64,000 bases of DNA. Origin: CALODL01 sp942492115 (GTDB taxonomy: Bacteria; Planctomycetota; Phycisphaerae; UBA1845; CAIVHJ01). The stretch spans positions 62,001-126,000 of the forward strand of contig CALODL010000007.1 in NCBI GenBank assembly GCA_942492115.1, written 5' to 3'. The translations under genes and the position numbers were made by a program. The notes beneath the pieces were generated by a model. It did not search any database. It had not been told where the DNA came from and saw only the letters and a program-made list of their open reading frames with translations. Positions within the stretch are counted from its first letter, which is position 1. Each line of letters opens with the position of its first letter. Positions 45,139 through 53,891 of the stretch are shown here, one piece after another.

Positions 45139-47315
45139 CAACTCTCCCTTTCCACCAACGCCTCATCGACTGGCAAGACCTGACCACGGCCCATCGATTC
45201 GATGATGCGAAGGCACGCAGTGGTCGTCTGCACAGCAGACTCCATCGAAATTGGAGATGGTGCCCCGCGCGACACGGCATCCACGAAAGCGGCCATTTCT
45301 TCCTTGTGGCCCTTGCCTGCACCCCGCAGGCGCCGCACCATCTTCCCACCGGTACACAATCGTGCCTGGCGGAAGTTCTCGATCACGGCATAGCGGCCCT
45401 GCCCGAAGACCTCGATCCGTTCCTTGTCGAAGGCAGGATCACCATTGGCTACGTAGATCAGTGTGCACAACGAGCCGTCGGCCATGTGCAGCGTGGCCAT
45501 GCAATTGTCATTGCTCTCGCCTGCAACGCCGCCCGCAACCATGGCGCCGTAGACCTTGAGCGGCGGGGCCCCGCAGATGTATTGCATGAGATCGACGAAG
45601 TGACACCCTTCGCTGACGATGCGCCATCCACCCTCGTCGTCATCTTTGTACCATGAACCGCCACCCAGTGGCCCGGCGTTGACGCGACAGACGACCTCGA
45701 CAGGCGTGGCCCGATTGGCAAAGAACATCTGCACCGCCTGGCTCAACGGACTGAACCGGCGATTGAAGCCCGGCAGCACAATGCAACCCGATTCAGCCTG
45801 AGCCGCAACGACATCGGCGAGCTGCTCGTGCGTCAACGCCAGCGGCTTCTCGACGAACACGTGCTTGCCCGCACGCAGGGCTGCGGCGGTGAATCGCGCG
45901 TGCGTATCATGGCGCGTGGCCACCACGACTGCGTCGACTGTCGGATCATTGAACAATTCTTCGGCATCGCTGGCACAGTAATCGAAGCCATGTCGACCCG
46001 CTACACTGCGCGCACTGAGCCCGCGCGCCGAACAAATCGCTTTGAGATTCGCCAAGTCCAGGCACTTCAATGCCGGAATCAGCGTGCCGGTCGCAAAGTT
46101 GCCCGCTCCAATCATCCCAACCTGGACGCGCCCAGTCACCGGATTCCGTGGGGCAGTGATCAAATCAACCCGGCGGTCAGTCTCGGCGTCCTGAGGATAC
46201 GAAAACAACAATCCGACAGCGTGCTTGCCCGGAGCCTCGTGTAACTGCTGATACGCATCAGGGGCCTGATCGATATCGAATATCTCGGGACCAAGCCTGG
46301 AGGGTAATACCTGGCCGGCAGCAATCAAACGCAGGAACTCCTGTAGATTGCGTCGTTCGGTCCATTTGATGTAACCCACCGGATAATCGATACCCTTGTG
46401 CTCATATGCGTGGTCATAGCGGCCGGGCCCATAGGATCGGGACATGACCACGGACAATTCTTTCATGTAGTAGGTTTGCCAATCGGCTTCGACTTTGATC
46501 ATACCGACGATGGCGACCGTGCCCCGATCTCGGACGATCTCGCCCGCAAGTTTCATGGGATCGGAACTTGCGGTGCTCGCGGCAACATAGGCTACATCGG
46601 CGCCGTGCCCCTCCGTGAGACCTCGAATCGTGTCCTCGAGCGCCACGTCATCGCGCCGCAGCGCGGCATCGGCCCCACATGACCGGGCGAGTTCGAGCTT
46701 GGCATCGTCGACATCGACACCAATCACGCGGCACCCGGCGGCCTTGAGGATCTGGACACCCAGTAGCCCGACGAGCCCCAACCCGATGACAACGACGGTA
46801 TCTCCCAAACTGACGTTGGACTGCCGGACGCCGTTCATGGCGATGGCGCCAACGGTCGAGAACGCGGCATCCTTGAGATCGACGCCCTCGGGTACCTTGA
46901 CACACAGATTGCGCGGCACGAACACGAACTCGGCGTGGCAGGCAATACCCTCGCCGGCACACGCCACGCGGTCACCGACCTGGAATTCGTCCAGGCCGCC
47001 TCCCACTTCCTCGATGACGCCGGACATGCTGTAGCCCAATGGTGTCAGAGCATCGAGCCGTTCCCGGACTTTCCGCACGGTCTCGGTGACACCGACTTGA
47101 CGCATGCTGTGCACGACCTGACGAACTTTGTCCGGCCGCGCCCGGGCTTTGGCCAACAGGCTCATGCGCGCCTGTTCTACTTTCATGCGCTCGGTCCCGG
47201 CGCTCACCAGGGAGTAGGCTGCGCGAACGAGGACCCCACCATGCTTACAAATGGGAGTGGGTACATCCTCGACGCAAAGGTCTCCACTGTTGTAATTCTG
47301 CACGACCTGTTTCAT
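45138..47315 (-). CDS. Bi-domain oxidoreductase: alcohol-dehydrogenase-like plus Gfo/Idh/MocA
   Basis: The 725-aa protein is a natural fusion. Residues 1-380 are a medium-chain dehydrogenase-like domain with the nucleotide motif IGLGLVGLLG (177-186). Residues about 395-725 are a Gfo/Idh/MocA oxidoreductase with VGMIGAGNFATG (399-410) and the conserved EKP (489-491). Fusions of this type recur in polysaccharide clusters; their substrate is presumed to be a nucleotide sugar or sugar acid, but this is not established here. The ATG overlaps the upstream ligase stop by 4 bp (ATGA). The downstream methyltransferase overlaps its own stop. Confidence 0.9.
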   Translation of the reverse strand: MKQVVQNYNSGDLCVEDVPTPICKHGGVLVRAAYSLVSAGTERMKVEQARMSLLAKARARPDKVRQVVHSMRQVGVTETVRKVRERLDALTPLGYSMSGVIEEVGGGLDEFQVGDRVACAGEGIACHAEFVFVPRNLCVKVPEGVDLKDAAFSTVGAIAMNGVRQSNVSLGDTVVVIGLGLVGLLGVQILKAAGCRVIGVDVDDAKLELARSCGADAALRRDDVALEDTIRGLTEGHGADVAYVAASTASSDPMKLAGEIVRDRGTVAIVGMIKVEADWQTYYMKELSVVMSRSYGPGRYDHAYEHKGIDYPVGYIKWTERRNLQEFLRLIAAGQVLPSRLGPEIFDIDQAPDAYQQLHEAPGKHAVGLLFSYPQDAETDRRVDLITAPRNPVTGRVQVGMIGAGNFATGTLIPALKCLDLANLKAICSARGLSARSVAGRHGFDYCASDAEELFNDPTVDAVVVATRHDTHARFTAAALRAGKHVFVEKPLALTHEQLADVVAAQAESGCIVLPGFNRRFSPLSQAVQMFFANRATPVEVVCRVNAGPLGGGSWYKDDDEGGWRIVSEGCHFVDLMQYICGAPPLKVYGAMVAGGVAGESNDNCMATLHMADGSLCTLIYVANGDPAFDKERIEVFGQGRYAVIENFRQARLCTGGKMVRRLRGAGKGHKEEMAAFVDAVSRGAPSPISMESAVQTTTACLRIIESMGRGQVLPVDEALVERES

Positions 47316-48745
47316 GTCTGCCCCGTGGTACTCAACGCTTCAAGGTCCAACCGCTGATCGACATAGGTCACCTTGCCGCGCGCCGTCAGGGGTATGGAAT
47401 CAGTTACTTCGATGGTCAATTGGATCTGGCCGTCCAGCTTGCGCCCGAGATTCTCGAGAATCCGACGTGCAACCGCGTCACCGTACCCCGCCGCAGGCAC
47501 GACCCGCAGCACAGCCCGACCCGGCTCCTCCTGGCGGAGCTGAAACTGGCGCACATCCTCGAAGGTCGTATCGTGCATATTGAGCGCCGTCCACGAGATG
47601 AGTCCGCCATTGGCCCCAACCACCATCTCCTGGGTGCGATGGCCCTGGACATCACGAATGACCATGTGAGCCCGACCGCATGCAGAGCAGGTCTGGCCCA
47701 CATAGGTCGCGTAGTCCCCGGTGCGATAGCGGATGAACGGCATCACGCGATTCATGAAACCGGTCGCGACGACCTCGCCCTCCTGGCCCGGGGTGGTCAC
47801 CACGGCCCCTGTCTCATCGATCAATTCACAAATACCGTACGTTGGCCACATGTGATAGTCGGTGCTTTCGCGACACTCTGCACCGAGGATGGACTTCTCC
47901 GAATGCCCATACCAGGAGTGATACGGTACGCCGAACACCTCTTCCGATCGCCGACGATCGGTCTCACAGACTTTCTCAGAACCTGCGAGGATCCCTTGAA
48001 TGTTGCCTGGAGCCGGACGCCCATGCCGCCGCAAGTAAGCCGTTAGCGCGGTCACCGACGACGGGTACACGTGCAGGAAGCAACGACCAATGCTCGCGAC
48101 ATGATCCACGTAGCGGGCGAGATCCTCGTCGCTCATATGGAAATTGCTATAGCCATGGCGTTTGAGGATCGGATCGTAATAGTGCCGCAAACCCTGTCGA
48201 TCCGGGCGAATTGCTTCGCCACGAAACACCGCCAGCCTGTCACTGAGCTGGAAGCCGATGCGCTGCCATCCGGCAACCAGATGGGCATACTCGAATGCTG
48301 AACGCTCGGCGCCGATGTAAAACTTGAGCGGTTCACCACCGGTGCCGCCGGTCGACACGCAATCGATCCCCCGTCCAGCAGGTGACTCGGTACACAGCGC
48401 CTCGAGGTGCTCACGCACCACCCGCTTGTCGATGGTCGGCCACGCAGCCAGGTCCTCCAGAGTCTTCAACTCTGTGGGATGCACGCCTGCTGCGTCGAAA
48501 TGCGCTCGATAGAACGGGCTCTTGTCATAAGCCAGTGTCACGAGATCCCGCAGGCACTCGATTTGATGGTCCCGAACCTGGTCGACCGTCCAGGTCTCGG
48601 CAGTGTGACAGTAATTCAGTATCTCGCGGAAGCGGCGCCCGAGGAAAACCGTCGAGGGTACGGCATCAAGCACGAGCGCCAATGTCGATTTTACGGCTGG
48701 CGGGGTCTTCTCCCACAGGTTCTTCTTCGACAAAGCCCGGTTCAT
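47312..48745 (-). CDS. CapK/phenylacetate-CoA-ligase-like AMP-forming enzyme
   Basis: The 477-aa protein has the adenylate-binding loop STGGTGGEP (131-139), YGHSEKSI and RYRTGDYATY, and a late CSACGRAH, a set seen in CapK and PaaK-like enzymes. Members in capsule loci are thought to activate or transfer acyl groups, but the true substrate is often unknown. The ATG at 48745 was chosen because GAGGAG lies 6 nt upstream and it overlaps the DUF2304 stop (ATGA); a GTG two codons earlier is possible. It belongs to the ten-gene operon and may add an acyl or amide decoration. Confidence 0.85.
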   Translation of the reverse strand: MNRALSKKNLWEKTPPAVKSTLALVLDAVPSTVFLGRRFREILNYCHTAETWTVDQVRDHQIECLRDLVTLAYDKSPFYRAHFDAAGVHPTELKTLEDLAAWPTIDKRVVREHLEALCTESPAGRGIDCVSTGGTGGEPLKFYIGAERSAFEYAHLVAGWQRIGFQLSDRLAVFRGEAIRPDRQGLRHYYDPILKRHGYSNFHMSDEDLARYVDHVASIGRCFLHVYPSSVTALTAYLRRHGRPAPGNIQGILAGSEKVCETDRRRSEEVFGVPYHSWYGHSEKSILGAECRESTDYHMWPTYGICELIDETGAVVTTPGQEGEVVATGFMNRVMPFIRYRTGDYATYVGQTCSACGRAHMVIRDVQGHRTQEMVVGANGGLISWTALNMHDTTFEDVRQFQLRQEEPGRAVLRVVPAAGYGDAVARRILENLGRKLDGQIQLTIEVTDSIPLTARGKVTYVDQRLDLEALSTTGQT

Positions 48746-49149
48746 GCACACTCCTCGGAAGCGGAGTTGCCTGCATCAGCCGATGCGACAGCAGTCGGGG
48801 ATCCCGGTGTGTCGGCGCGACGGGGTTGAGTCACGGCCAGGTGCCGAACAATCTGGGTAATGTCGCGACGCAGGTCGCAAATACGGTAGTAGACCATGGC
48901 CGCGAACCCGAGAAACGCCAGGACCAACCCATAGAGTACAAGGTCCGCACCACGTTCGATGCCCAGGTGCTGGGCGATCACTGAGGTCCATTCCGGCCGA
49001 TAGACGAACACACCGGCGGCGCCCCAGATCAGTGCAAGTAATGCCTGCATCAAGCGCACATAGCGCCCCGGGCTGCGGACCACGAGAATCAGACTGCGCA
49101 GGCACATGGTCAGCGCGAGCGGCACGACGATGATTTGAAACCAACTCAT
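48742..49149 (-). CDS. Small DUF2304-like membrane protein
   Basis: The 135-aa protein has three hydrophobic segments in its first ~80 residues (IIVVPLALTMCL; ALLALIWGAAGVFVY; LVLYGLVLAFLGFAAMVYY) and a basic, soluble tail. DUF2304 proteins are typically encoded next to a dolichyl-phosphate-mannose-synthase-like GT2, as here, and probably anchor or assist it. The start at 49149 overlaps the GT2 stop by 4 bp (ATGA); the longer upstream frame lies within the GT2 gene and was rejected. Confidence 0.8.
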   Translation of the reverse strand: MSWFQIIVVPLALTMCLRSLILVVRSPGRYVRLMQALLALIWGAAGVFVYRPEWTSVIAQHLGIERGADLVLYGLVLAFLGFAAMVYYRICDLRRDITQIVRHLAVTQPRRADTPGSPTAVASADAGNSASEECA

Positions 49150-49841
49150 GGCCGGAGCTTCTCCAGAAAGAATGTCCATGCGATACGCAAGGCTGCACCC
49201 GAACGCTGGCCCTTGGCCATGCTGTAGTCTGAGTAGCGAATACGGCACGGAACTTCTTTGAAGCTGAGCTTGCGGCGGTAAATTTCGTCGATGAGCTCTG
49301 AAGCATGGGCCATGTCATCGAGCCGCAGGTTTATCGCTGCCAGGGCCGTGCTGGACAGGGCACGCAATCCGTTGTGGGTGTCGGTCACTGGAACCCGCGA
49401 CATGAACCGCGTGAACCATACGCCACCACGAAGAATCAGCCGCCTCAACGGCGGCATGTGGGGTGACTCGGAACCCTCTAGAAAGCGCGACCCCATGACC
49501 ACATCGACCTCGCCCGAAAGAATCGGATCGATCAGCTTCGGAACATCAGTCGGATCGTGTTGCCCATCCGCATCGAAGGTCACGACGACGGGCGCACCGC
49601 AGACCTGGGCATAGGCGAAGCCGGTTTGGAGTGCCGCCCCCTGGCCCCGGTTCACGATGTGGGTCAACACAGTCGCGCCGGCCGCGAGGGCACACGAACC
49701 GGTATCATCTTGCGAGCCATCGTCGATCACGACGACCTGACCTGGAGGCCCTTCAGCCAGCAGATTGCGGATGGTGTCAGCAATGACCTGCCCCTCGTTG
49801 TAGGCCGGTATGATGTAGAGTACGCTACCAGTCGCCGCCAT
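49146..49841 (-). CDS. GT2 glycosyltransferase, dolichyl-phosphate mannose synthase-like
   Basis: The 231-aa enzyme begins with GSVLYIIPAYNEGQVI and has VVVIDDGSQDDT and the donor-metal motif VTFDADGQHD, typical of polyprenyl-phosphate glycosyltransferases. It lacks a C-terminal membrane domain; the adjacent DUF2304 protein may supply membrane association. The start at 49841 has GAGGA just upstream, whereas the 102 further upstream codons of open frame lack coding character. It is the first gene of a ten-gene operon running to 38465. Confidence 0.9.
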   Translation of the reverse strand: MAATGSVLYIIPAYNEGQVIADTIRNLLAEGPPGQVVVIDDGSQDDTGSCALAAGATVLTHIVNRGQGAALQTGFAYAQVCGAPVVVTFDADGQHDPTDVPKLIDPILSGEVDVVMGSRFLEGSESPHMPPLRRLILRGGVWFTRFMSRVPVTDTHNGLRALSSTALAAINLRLDDMAHASELIDEIYRRKLSFKEVPCRIRYSDYSMAKGQRSGAALRIAWTFFLEKLRP

Positions 49842-49943
49842 GGCTTCCTCGAAAACCCCAGGTGTGCCCCGAACGCCTTGGGAACCAAACAAGAATGGGT
49901 TCCGGCGCCAAAATCTCACACCTGTTTGTGCATCGTCCTTAGT

Positions 49944-49971
49944 ATTATCCCATCCTAGATATACAATCCAA
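49944..49971 (-). promoter_or_regulatory. Candidate sigma70-type promoter of the ten-gene exopolysaccharide operon
   Basis: On the minus strand, TTGGAT (49971-49966) and GATAAT (49949-49944) are separated by 16 nt. They lie about 100 nt upstream of the GT2 start at 49841, within an otherwise empty 295-nt region. The -10 box matches five of six consensus positions and the -35 box four. The call rests on sequence likeness only. Confidence 0.4.
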
Positions 49972-50136
49972 GCTGGCTCGATGCGGAACTGCGTCACCCG
50001 TCCCAAACTGTACGACCTTGGGAAGCAAGACGTTCGGGAAGTGATCGCCGAGTCATGCTCCGATAACGGATGCGGTTGACCACAAATCGTCCGAAACCCA
50101 TGTTTCCCAGGCCCGACCGACTCGAGGAAACCAGCC

Positions 50137-50613
50137 ATGGCCCGCAAGACGTGGCGTGAAAAACTCGAAGAAAACCATCCCAGTCACGGCAAGATCACGG
50201 CCATTCCGCTACGCCTGCGGAAGCGACTGGGATCAGGGAGGATGATCATCCCCCGTCCCCTGGACGTCGACGCCCGGGTGCGCGGTGTGCGCCGAGGCCG
50301 GTTGATCACACAGAGCATGCTCCGTGCCGGCCTCGCACATGACGCCGGGGTCGAGGCCACGTGTCCCCTGTGCACTGGAATCTTCATGCGCATCGTGGCC
50401 GAAGTCGCCGAGCTGGACGAAGCCGCGGGCAAGAAGCGGATTACCCCGTACTGGCGTGTGGTCCGTGATGATGGTGGATTGAACGACAAGTTTCCTGGCG
50501 GGGTGCGCAAACAGGCCAAACGCCTGCGCGCGGAAGGACTGTCCATTCGTCCGGCGCGAGGTCAGCAACCCCCGAAGGTCAAGGACTTCGAAGCGTATCT
50601 CCAGCAGGGGTGA
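50137..50613 (+). CDS. MGMT-like (alkyltransferase-like) protein without the catalytic cysteine
   Basis: The 158-aa protein resembles the DNA-binding half of O6-methylguanine methyltransferase: a helix-rich segment followed by ITPYWRVVRDDGGLN (102-116) and the KRLRAEG helix end (128-134). Active MGMT has PCHRV where this protein reads PYWRV, so the alkyl-accepting Cys is absent, as in alkyltransferase-like proteins that flag damaged bases. A CPLC motif (76-79) precedes it. The basic N-terminus (MARKTWREKLEENHPSHGK) is characteristic of a conserved bacterial group whose function is not well defined. It stands alone, convergent with the esterase gene and divergent from the polysaccharide operon. 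Confidence 0.72.
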   Translation: MARKTWREKLEENHPSHGKITAIPLRLRKRLGSGRMIIPRPLDVDARVRGVRRGRLITQSMLRAGLAHDAGVEATCPLCTGIFMRIVAEVAELDEAAGKKRITPYWRVVRDDGGLNDKFPGGVRKQAKRLRAEGLSIRPARGQQPPKVKDFEAYLQQG

Positions 50614-50624
50614 GCGCGACCCGG

Positions 50625-50641
50625 CCCGTCGATCGAACGGG
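50625..50641. terminator. Short hairpin between convergent genes
   Basis: CCCGT and ACGGG flank a 7-nt loop (CGATCGA) in the 30-nt gap between the convergent MGMT-like and esterase genes. No U-tract is present on either side, so bidirectional termination is only a guess from position. Confidence 0.3.
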
Positions 50642-50643
50642 AT

Positions 50644-51645
50644 TCAAGGCATGACGAACGCAAGAGCCTTGAGCAGCTCTGCATCGCTGTTCTCGGGGAA
50701 CGTGTGCCCCAGGCCCGGGTAGACGACCAGCTCGACACGCATCCCGACGGCGCGATAATCACGATGAGCCAGCCGATTGCTGCCCTCTTCGCGATCCTCA
50801 CTGCCCACCATGATGTAAACCCGGGGACGCGGCCCATTCGCAGGTGCCTCAGCGAGTGACCGGGTGTATTGGCCGGCCACGGGAATCACGCCGGTAATGC
50901 GATCGCGATGCTTCATGCCCAGGTTGTATGACATGTAGCCACCCTGCGAGAAACCGGTCAGAACGATCTTGCGGGGATCAATGTTGTGTTGCGCCGTCGC
51001 GGCATCGAGTGCCCGGGTCAACAACCAGTCGGCCTCATTGACTTCGCCCCACTGGAACCCTGTGCCCGCCGAACGCACGGCCCGCGGAAGCACGAGAATC
51101 GCCCCGCGATCCTCGGCCGCCTTCTTCCACACGCGGGCAAAGTTCTCGACCGTGTCACCATAGCCATGCATGGCGATAATCAGCGGCGCTGGCTGCTGGG
51201 GGTCGAGCCCATCCGGCACCATGACCAACGGCTTGCTGTCAGCCGCCATCACCTTGAATTCTGCAAAGGCCTTCAGTTGATTGGCACCCACGCGATCCAT
51301 CGCGATGTCATAGGCGCGCAGGTTGCGGATGCTATCGAGGTCACGATCATTTGCCGCCAGAGTGCGATCACTGAATCCACGTGTCGCGGCCATGAGCAAC
51401 CACCGTGCAGACTCGTTGGATTCGCCTTTGAGGGCCAGTACGCACGCAACATTGTATGCCGGCGCCGGATCGTCGGGTCGCAGCTCGGCCAGCTTCTTGC
51501 CAAGCTCGATCGCCTTGTCCCATTCTTGTTGCTGGTAGGCAGTATTGAATTGCTGGTTGATATCCGCTGCAGTCTGAGCGGTGACCGAAGTGGCCATCGC
51601 CGAGTAACAGCACAACACCATGATCGCACGGGTAAATCTGCTCAT
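50644..51645 (-). CDS. Exported PHB-depolymerase/esterase-like alpha/beta hydrolase with TPR-like N-terminus
   Basis: The 333-aa protein starts at the ATG at 51645, with GGGGA a few bases upstream, followed by a signal peptide probably cleaved after SVTA. Residues about 25-110 look like two tetratricopeptide-type helix pairs (FNTAYQQQEWDKAIELGKKL; APAYNVACVLALKG). The hydrolase domain has MHGYGDTVEN near the oxyanion hole, GFSQGGYMS with Ser233, Asp284 in GSEDREEG as candidate acid, and His314 in GLGHTFPE. This matches the phospholipase/carboxylesterase and feruloyl/PHB esterase group. Downstream of its own short promoter gap, it is not clearly tied to the polysaccharide genes. Confidence 0.87.
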   Translation of the reverse strand: MSRFTRAIMVLCCYSAMATSVTAQTAADINQQFNTAYQQQEWDKAIELGKKLAELRPDDPAPAYNVACVLALKGESNESARWLLMAATRGFSDRTLAANDRDLDSIRNLRAYDIAMDRVGANQLKAFAEFKVMAADSKPLVMVPDGLDPQQPAPLIIAMHGYGDTVENFARVWKKAAEDRGAILVLPRAVRSAGTGFQWGEVNEADWLLTRALDAATAQHNIDPRKIVLTGFSQGGYMSYNLGMKHRDRITGVIPVAGQYTRSLAEAPANGPRPRVYIMVGSEDREEGSNRLAHRDYRAVGMRVELVVYPGLGHTFPENSDAELLKALAFVMP

Positions 51646-51788
51646 TGGAATTCCCCAGTTAGACCATTTCATGATAGCGGATCGGACAGATGGACGCGAG
51701 ACCACGCCGACGGCGCGGTACGCGAGGTGGATGCTCTGCGGCACGGATCCAAGGAACGGGTGCACCCGGTCCGTTGTCGACATGGGAC

Positions 51789-52805
51789 TCAGGTTCGAGC
51801 GGGCATCACAGCCCCGGCTCCGCCCGAGCGCTTCTGCTCTTTCCACCGGCGGGTAGACTCGACCATGGGTTTGTCGATGCGACATACGAGCCGGGCCAGG
51901 CCCTCGATGGCCCCGAAACACTTGAGCACGCTGTAGGCAAATGACACCGGATAGACCATCAGGGCTTCGACAACCGGTTTCTGTTTGTAGACCAACTCGT
52001 TGTACAGCAGCGCTAGAAGTTGCAGTACGAAAAACCCGACCGGGATCCATGCCAGGATCGGATTGATGAACGCCAGGGGCAGCGTGACCAGCATCAGCAC
52101 CATGAACAGGATATCCCGCCCCACGTAGACGCCGTGTTTGTACCAGTACCGCGCCGAACCGCGACCATGCTTGTAGCCGCGCCGGAGATAGGTCTTGAGC
52201 GTCATCGGATGGCGGTGCTCGACGACGGCATCAGGTGTGAACCGAATCTCGCCACCGAGGACTTTCATGCGGCGGGCGATGTCGTCCTCTTCGCAAAAGA
52301 AGGTCATCGTCTCGTCGAAGCGCACCCGAGCCGCAGCTGTTCCCAAGAATGCCATGTTGCAACCCACGACACTACGACCACTTGCACGTACCCGTGAAGT
52401 CCCATTGTAGGCCCGCTCGGCGATATTGCGCGGCGCCGGCTGTTCCACCCGTCCGCCCGCTGCCCACACACCCTCTTCGTTGAATACGTCGACCAGCGCG
52501 TTGACCCACTCCGGATCGACGACGCAGTCGGAATCTGTAAACAACATGACATCCCCGGACGCAGCGTCGATGCCGGCGTTGCGCGCGGCGGACAGACCAC
52601 AGCTACGCTCGCGCGTCACGACACGGATGGGATGATCGGGGTGTTGGGCCTTGAACGTTGCAATGATTTCCGGCGTGTCGTCAGTTGATGCATCATCAAC
52701 GACGACCAGTTCCACGTCGGGTGTATTCACGGCAACGAGGCTTGCGAGGCAGTCGAGTACATAACGACCGCGGTTCTTCACGCAGACGATGACACTGGCT
52801 GTCAT
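51789..52805 (-). CDS. GT2 glycosyltransferase with C-terminal membrane segments
   Basis: The 338-aa enzyme has the GT-A start ASVIVCVKNRGRYV, VVVDDASTDDTPEI and the metal-binding region MLFTDSDCVVDPEWV, then CEEDDIARRMK, consistent with an inverting GT2. Two or three membrane segments (about 238-280) follow. It probably acts at the inner membrane on a lipid-linked sugar. It is transcribed divergently from the GT2 gene at 52959, across a 153-nt region. The two are not close duplicates. Confidence 0.9.
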   Translation of the reverse strand: MTASVIVCVKNRGRYVLDCLASLVAVNTPDVELVVVDDASTDDTPEIIATFKAQHPDHPIRVVTRERSCGLSAARNAGIDAASGDVMLFTDSDCVVDPEWVNALVDVFNEEGVWAAGGRVEQPAPRNIAERAYNGTSRVRASGRSVVGCNMAFLGTAAARVRFDETMTFFCEEDDIARRMKVLGGEIRFTPDAVVEHRHPMTLKTYLRRGYKHGRGSARYWYKHGVYVGRDILFMVLMLVTLPLAFINPILAWIPVGFFVLQLLALLYNELVYKQKPVVEALMVYPVSFAYSVLKCFGAIEGLARLVCRIDKPMVESTRRWKEQKRSGGAGAVMPART

Positions 52806-52863
52806 GGAGCAGGTATTCCTTTTGAACGTCCACTAGGTTTTGCGTAGCCCCAAGGGCATCAAT

Positions 52864-52890
52864 AGTATACGTTGCGTTTGAATCGGTCAA
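52864..52890 (-). promoter_or_regulatory. Candidate promoter for the GT2 gene at 52805
   Basis: On the minus strand, TTGACC (52890-52885) and TATACT (52869-52864) are spaced by 15 nt, about 60 nt before the ATG. Both boxes match five of six consensus bases, though the spacing is short. A shifted TACTAT with 17 nt spacing is also possible. Confidence 0.4.
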
Positions 52891-52958
52891 TGTCGTGGCG
52901 GGCGATCGTCCGATATGTTCGGGGTAGAGGCAGATAGAAGACGGTCAGGCAGGTCCAC

Positions 52959-53858
52959 GTGTCGATCATCAGCATCATCATCCCAGCCCATAATCGCAGC
53001 AATGTCATCGCGCGGGCGCTGCAGGGCGTTCTTGCGCAGGACTACGACGATCTGGACATCGTGGTGGTCGACGACTGCTCCGACGACTCGGAGGCGCTCG
53101 ACATTGTCATCGCGGACATCGCCGATTCGCGTATTCGCACCGTGCGCCACGAGCACAACCTGGGCGGTGGTGGAGCGCGCAATACGGGCATCGATCATGC
53201 GCGCGGTGAGTACATCGCGTTCTGTGATTCAGACGACGAATGGCAGCCCGGGAAACTCAATCGCCAACTGGCAGCCCTCGAGGCTGCGTCCGATCCTCAC
53301 AACGCAGTCGTCTACAGCCCGGTCCTGCAGAAGGGCCAGGACTACAGCTGGGTCAATCCACGCCGAGGCATCCGCCCGGATGAAGACGTCAGTGAATACC
53401 TGTTTGCTCACGGGTTCTACATGCAGACCAGCACACTGATGCTGTCCCGGCAGTTGGCCAGTGACGTGCGTTTCAAAGTCATACCGCGCCACCAGGACTA
53501 TGATTTTTGCCTGCGACTGGCCAACGCTGGAGCCACGTTCCTGTTCGTTGACGAACCGTTGGTCATATTTCATCAGGATGATGCGGCTGGCCGAACAAGC
53601 TCCATGACCGCGTACGATTACTCGCGCCAGTGGCTCGCCGAGTACGAGCCGTACATGAATGAGAGAGGTCGACGCGGGTTCGCTCTCAATGTGGTGTTCA
53701 AGAGGATGATGATGGCCCGGCGGCCCATGACAGCACTTGCTTTCGCCCATCAGCAAGGCATTCTGGGTGCAGCTGTGGGACGGTTCCCGGTGTACGCAGC
53801 GCGGTCCGTCGCACCCGCCTGGCTGGTCCGTTGGCAGCGCAGAGCACGGAGTCGATGA
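52959..53858 (+). CDS. GT2 glycosyltransferase
   Basis: The 299-aa enzyme starts at GTG and has ISIIIPAHNRSNVIARAL, VVVDDCSDDSEAL, NLGGGGARNTGIDHARGE and the DxD-like site FCDSDDEWQPGKL, the classic GT-A family 2 sequence. The acceptor-side motif RHQDYDFCLRL corresponds to the conserved ED/QD-x-D segment. No membrane segment is evident. It is the only plus-strand glycosyltransferase in the locus and converges on the flippase gene with a 33-nt gap. Confidence 0.9.
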   Translation: MSIISIIIPAHNRSNVIARALQGVLAQDYDDLDIVVVDDCSDDSEALDIVIADIADSRIRTVRHEHNLGGGGARNTGIDHARGEYIAFCDSDDEWQPGKLNRQLAALEAASDPHNAVVYSPVLQKGQDYSWVNPRRGIRPDEDVSEYLFAHGFYMQTSTLMLSRQLASDVRFKVIPRHQDYDFCLRLANAGATFLFVDEPLVIFHQDDAAGRTSSMTAYDYSRQWLAEYEPYMNERGRRGFALNVVFKRMMMARRPMTALAFAHQQGILGAAVGRFPVYAARSVAPAWLVRWQRRARSR

Positions 53859-53891
53859 TGGCCCGTGCAGGCACTTTCCGCGGCACGTCGG

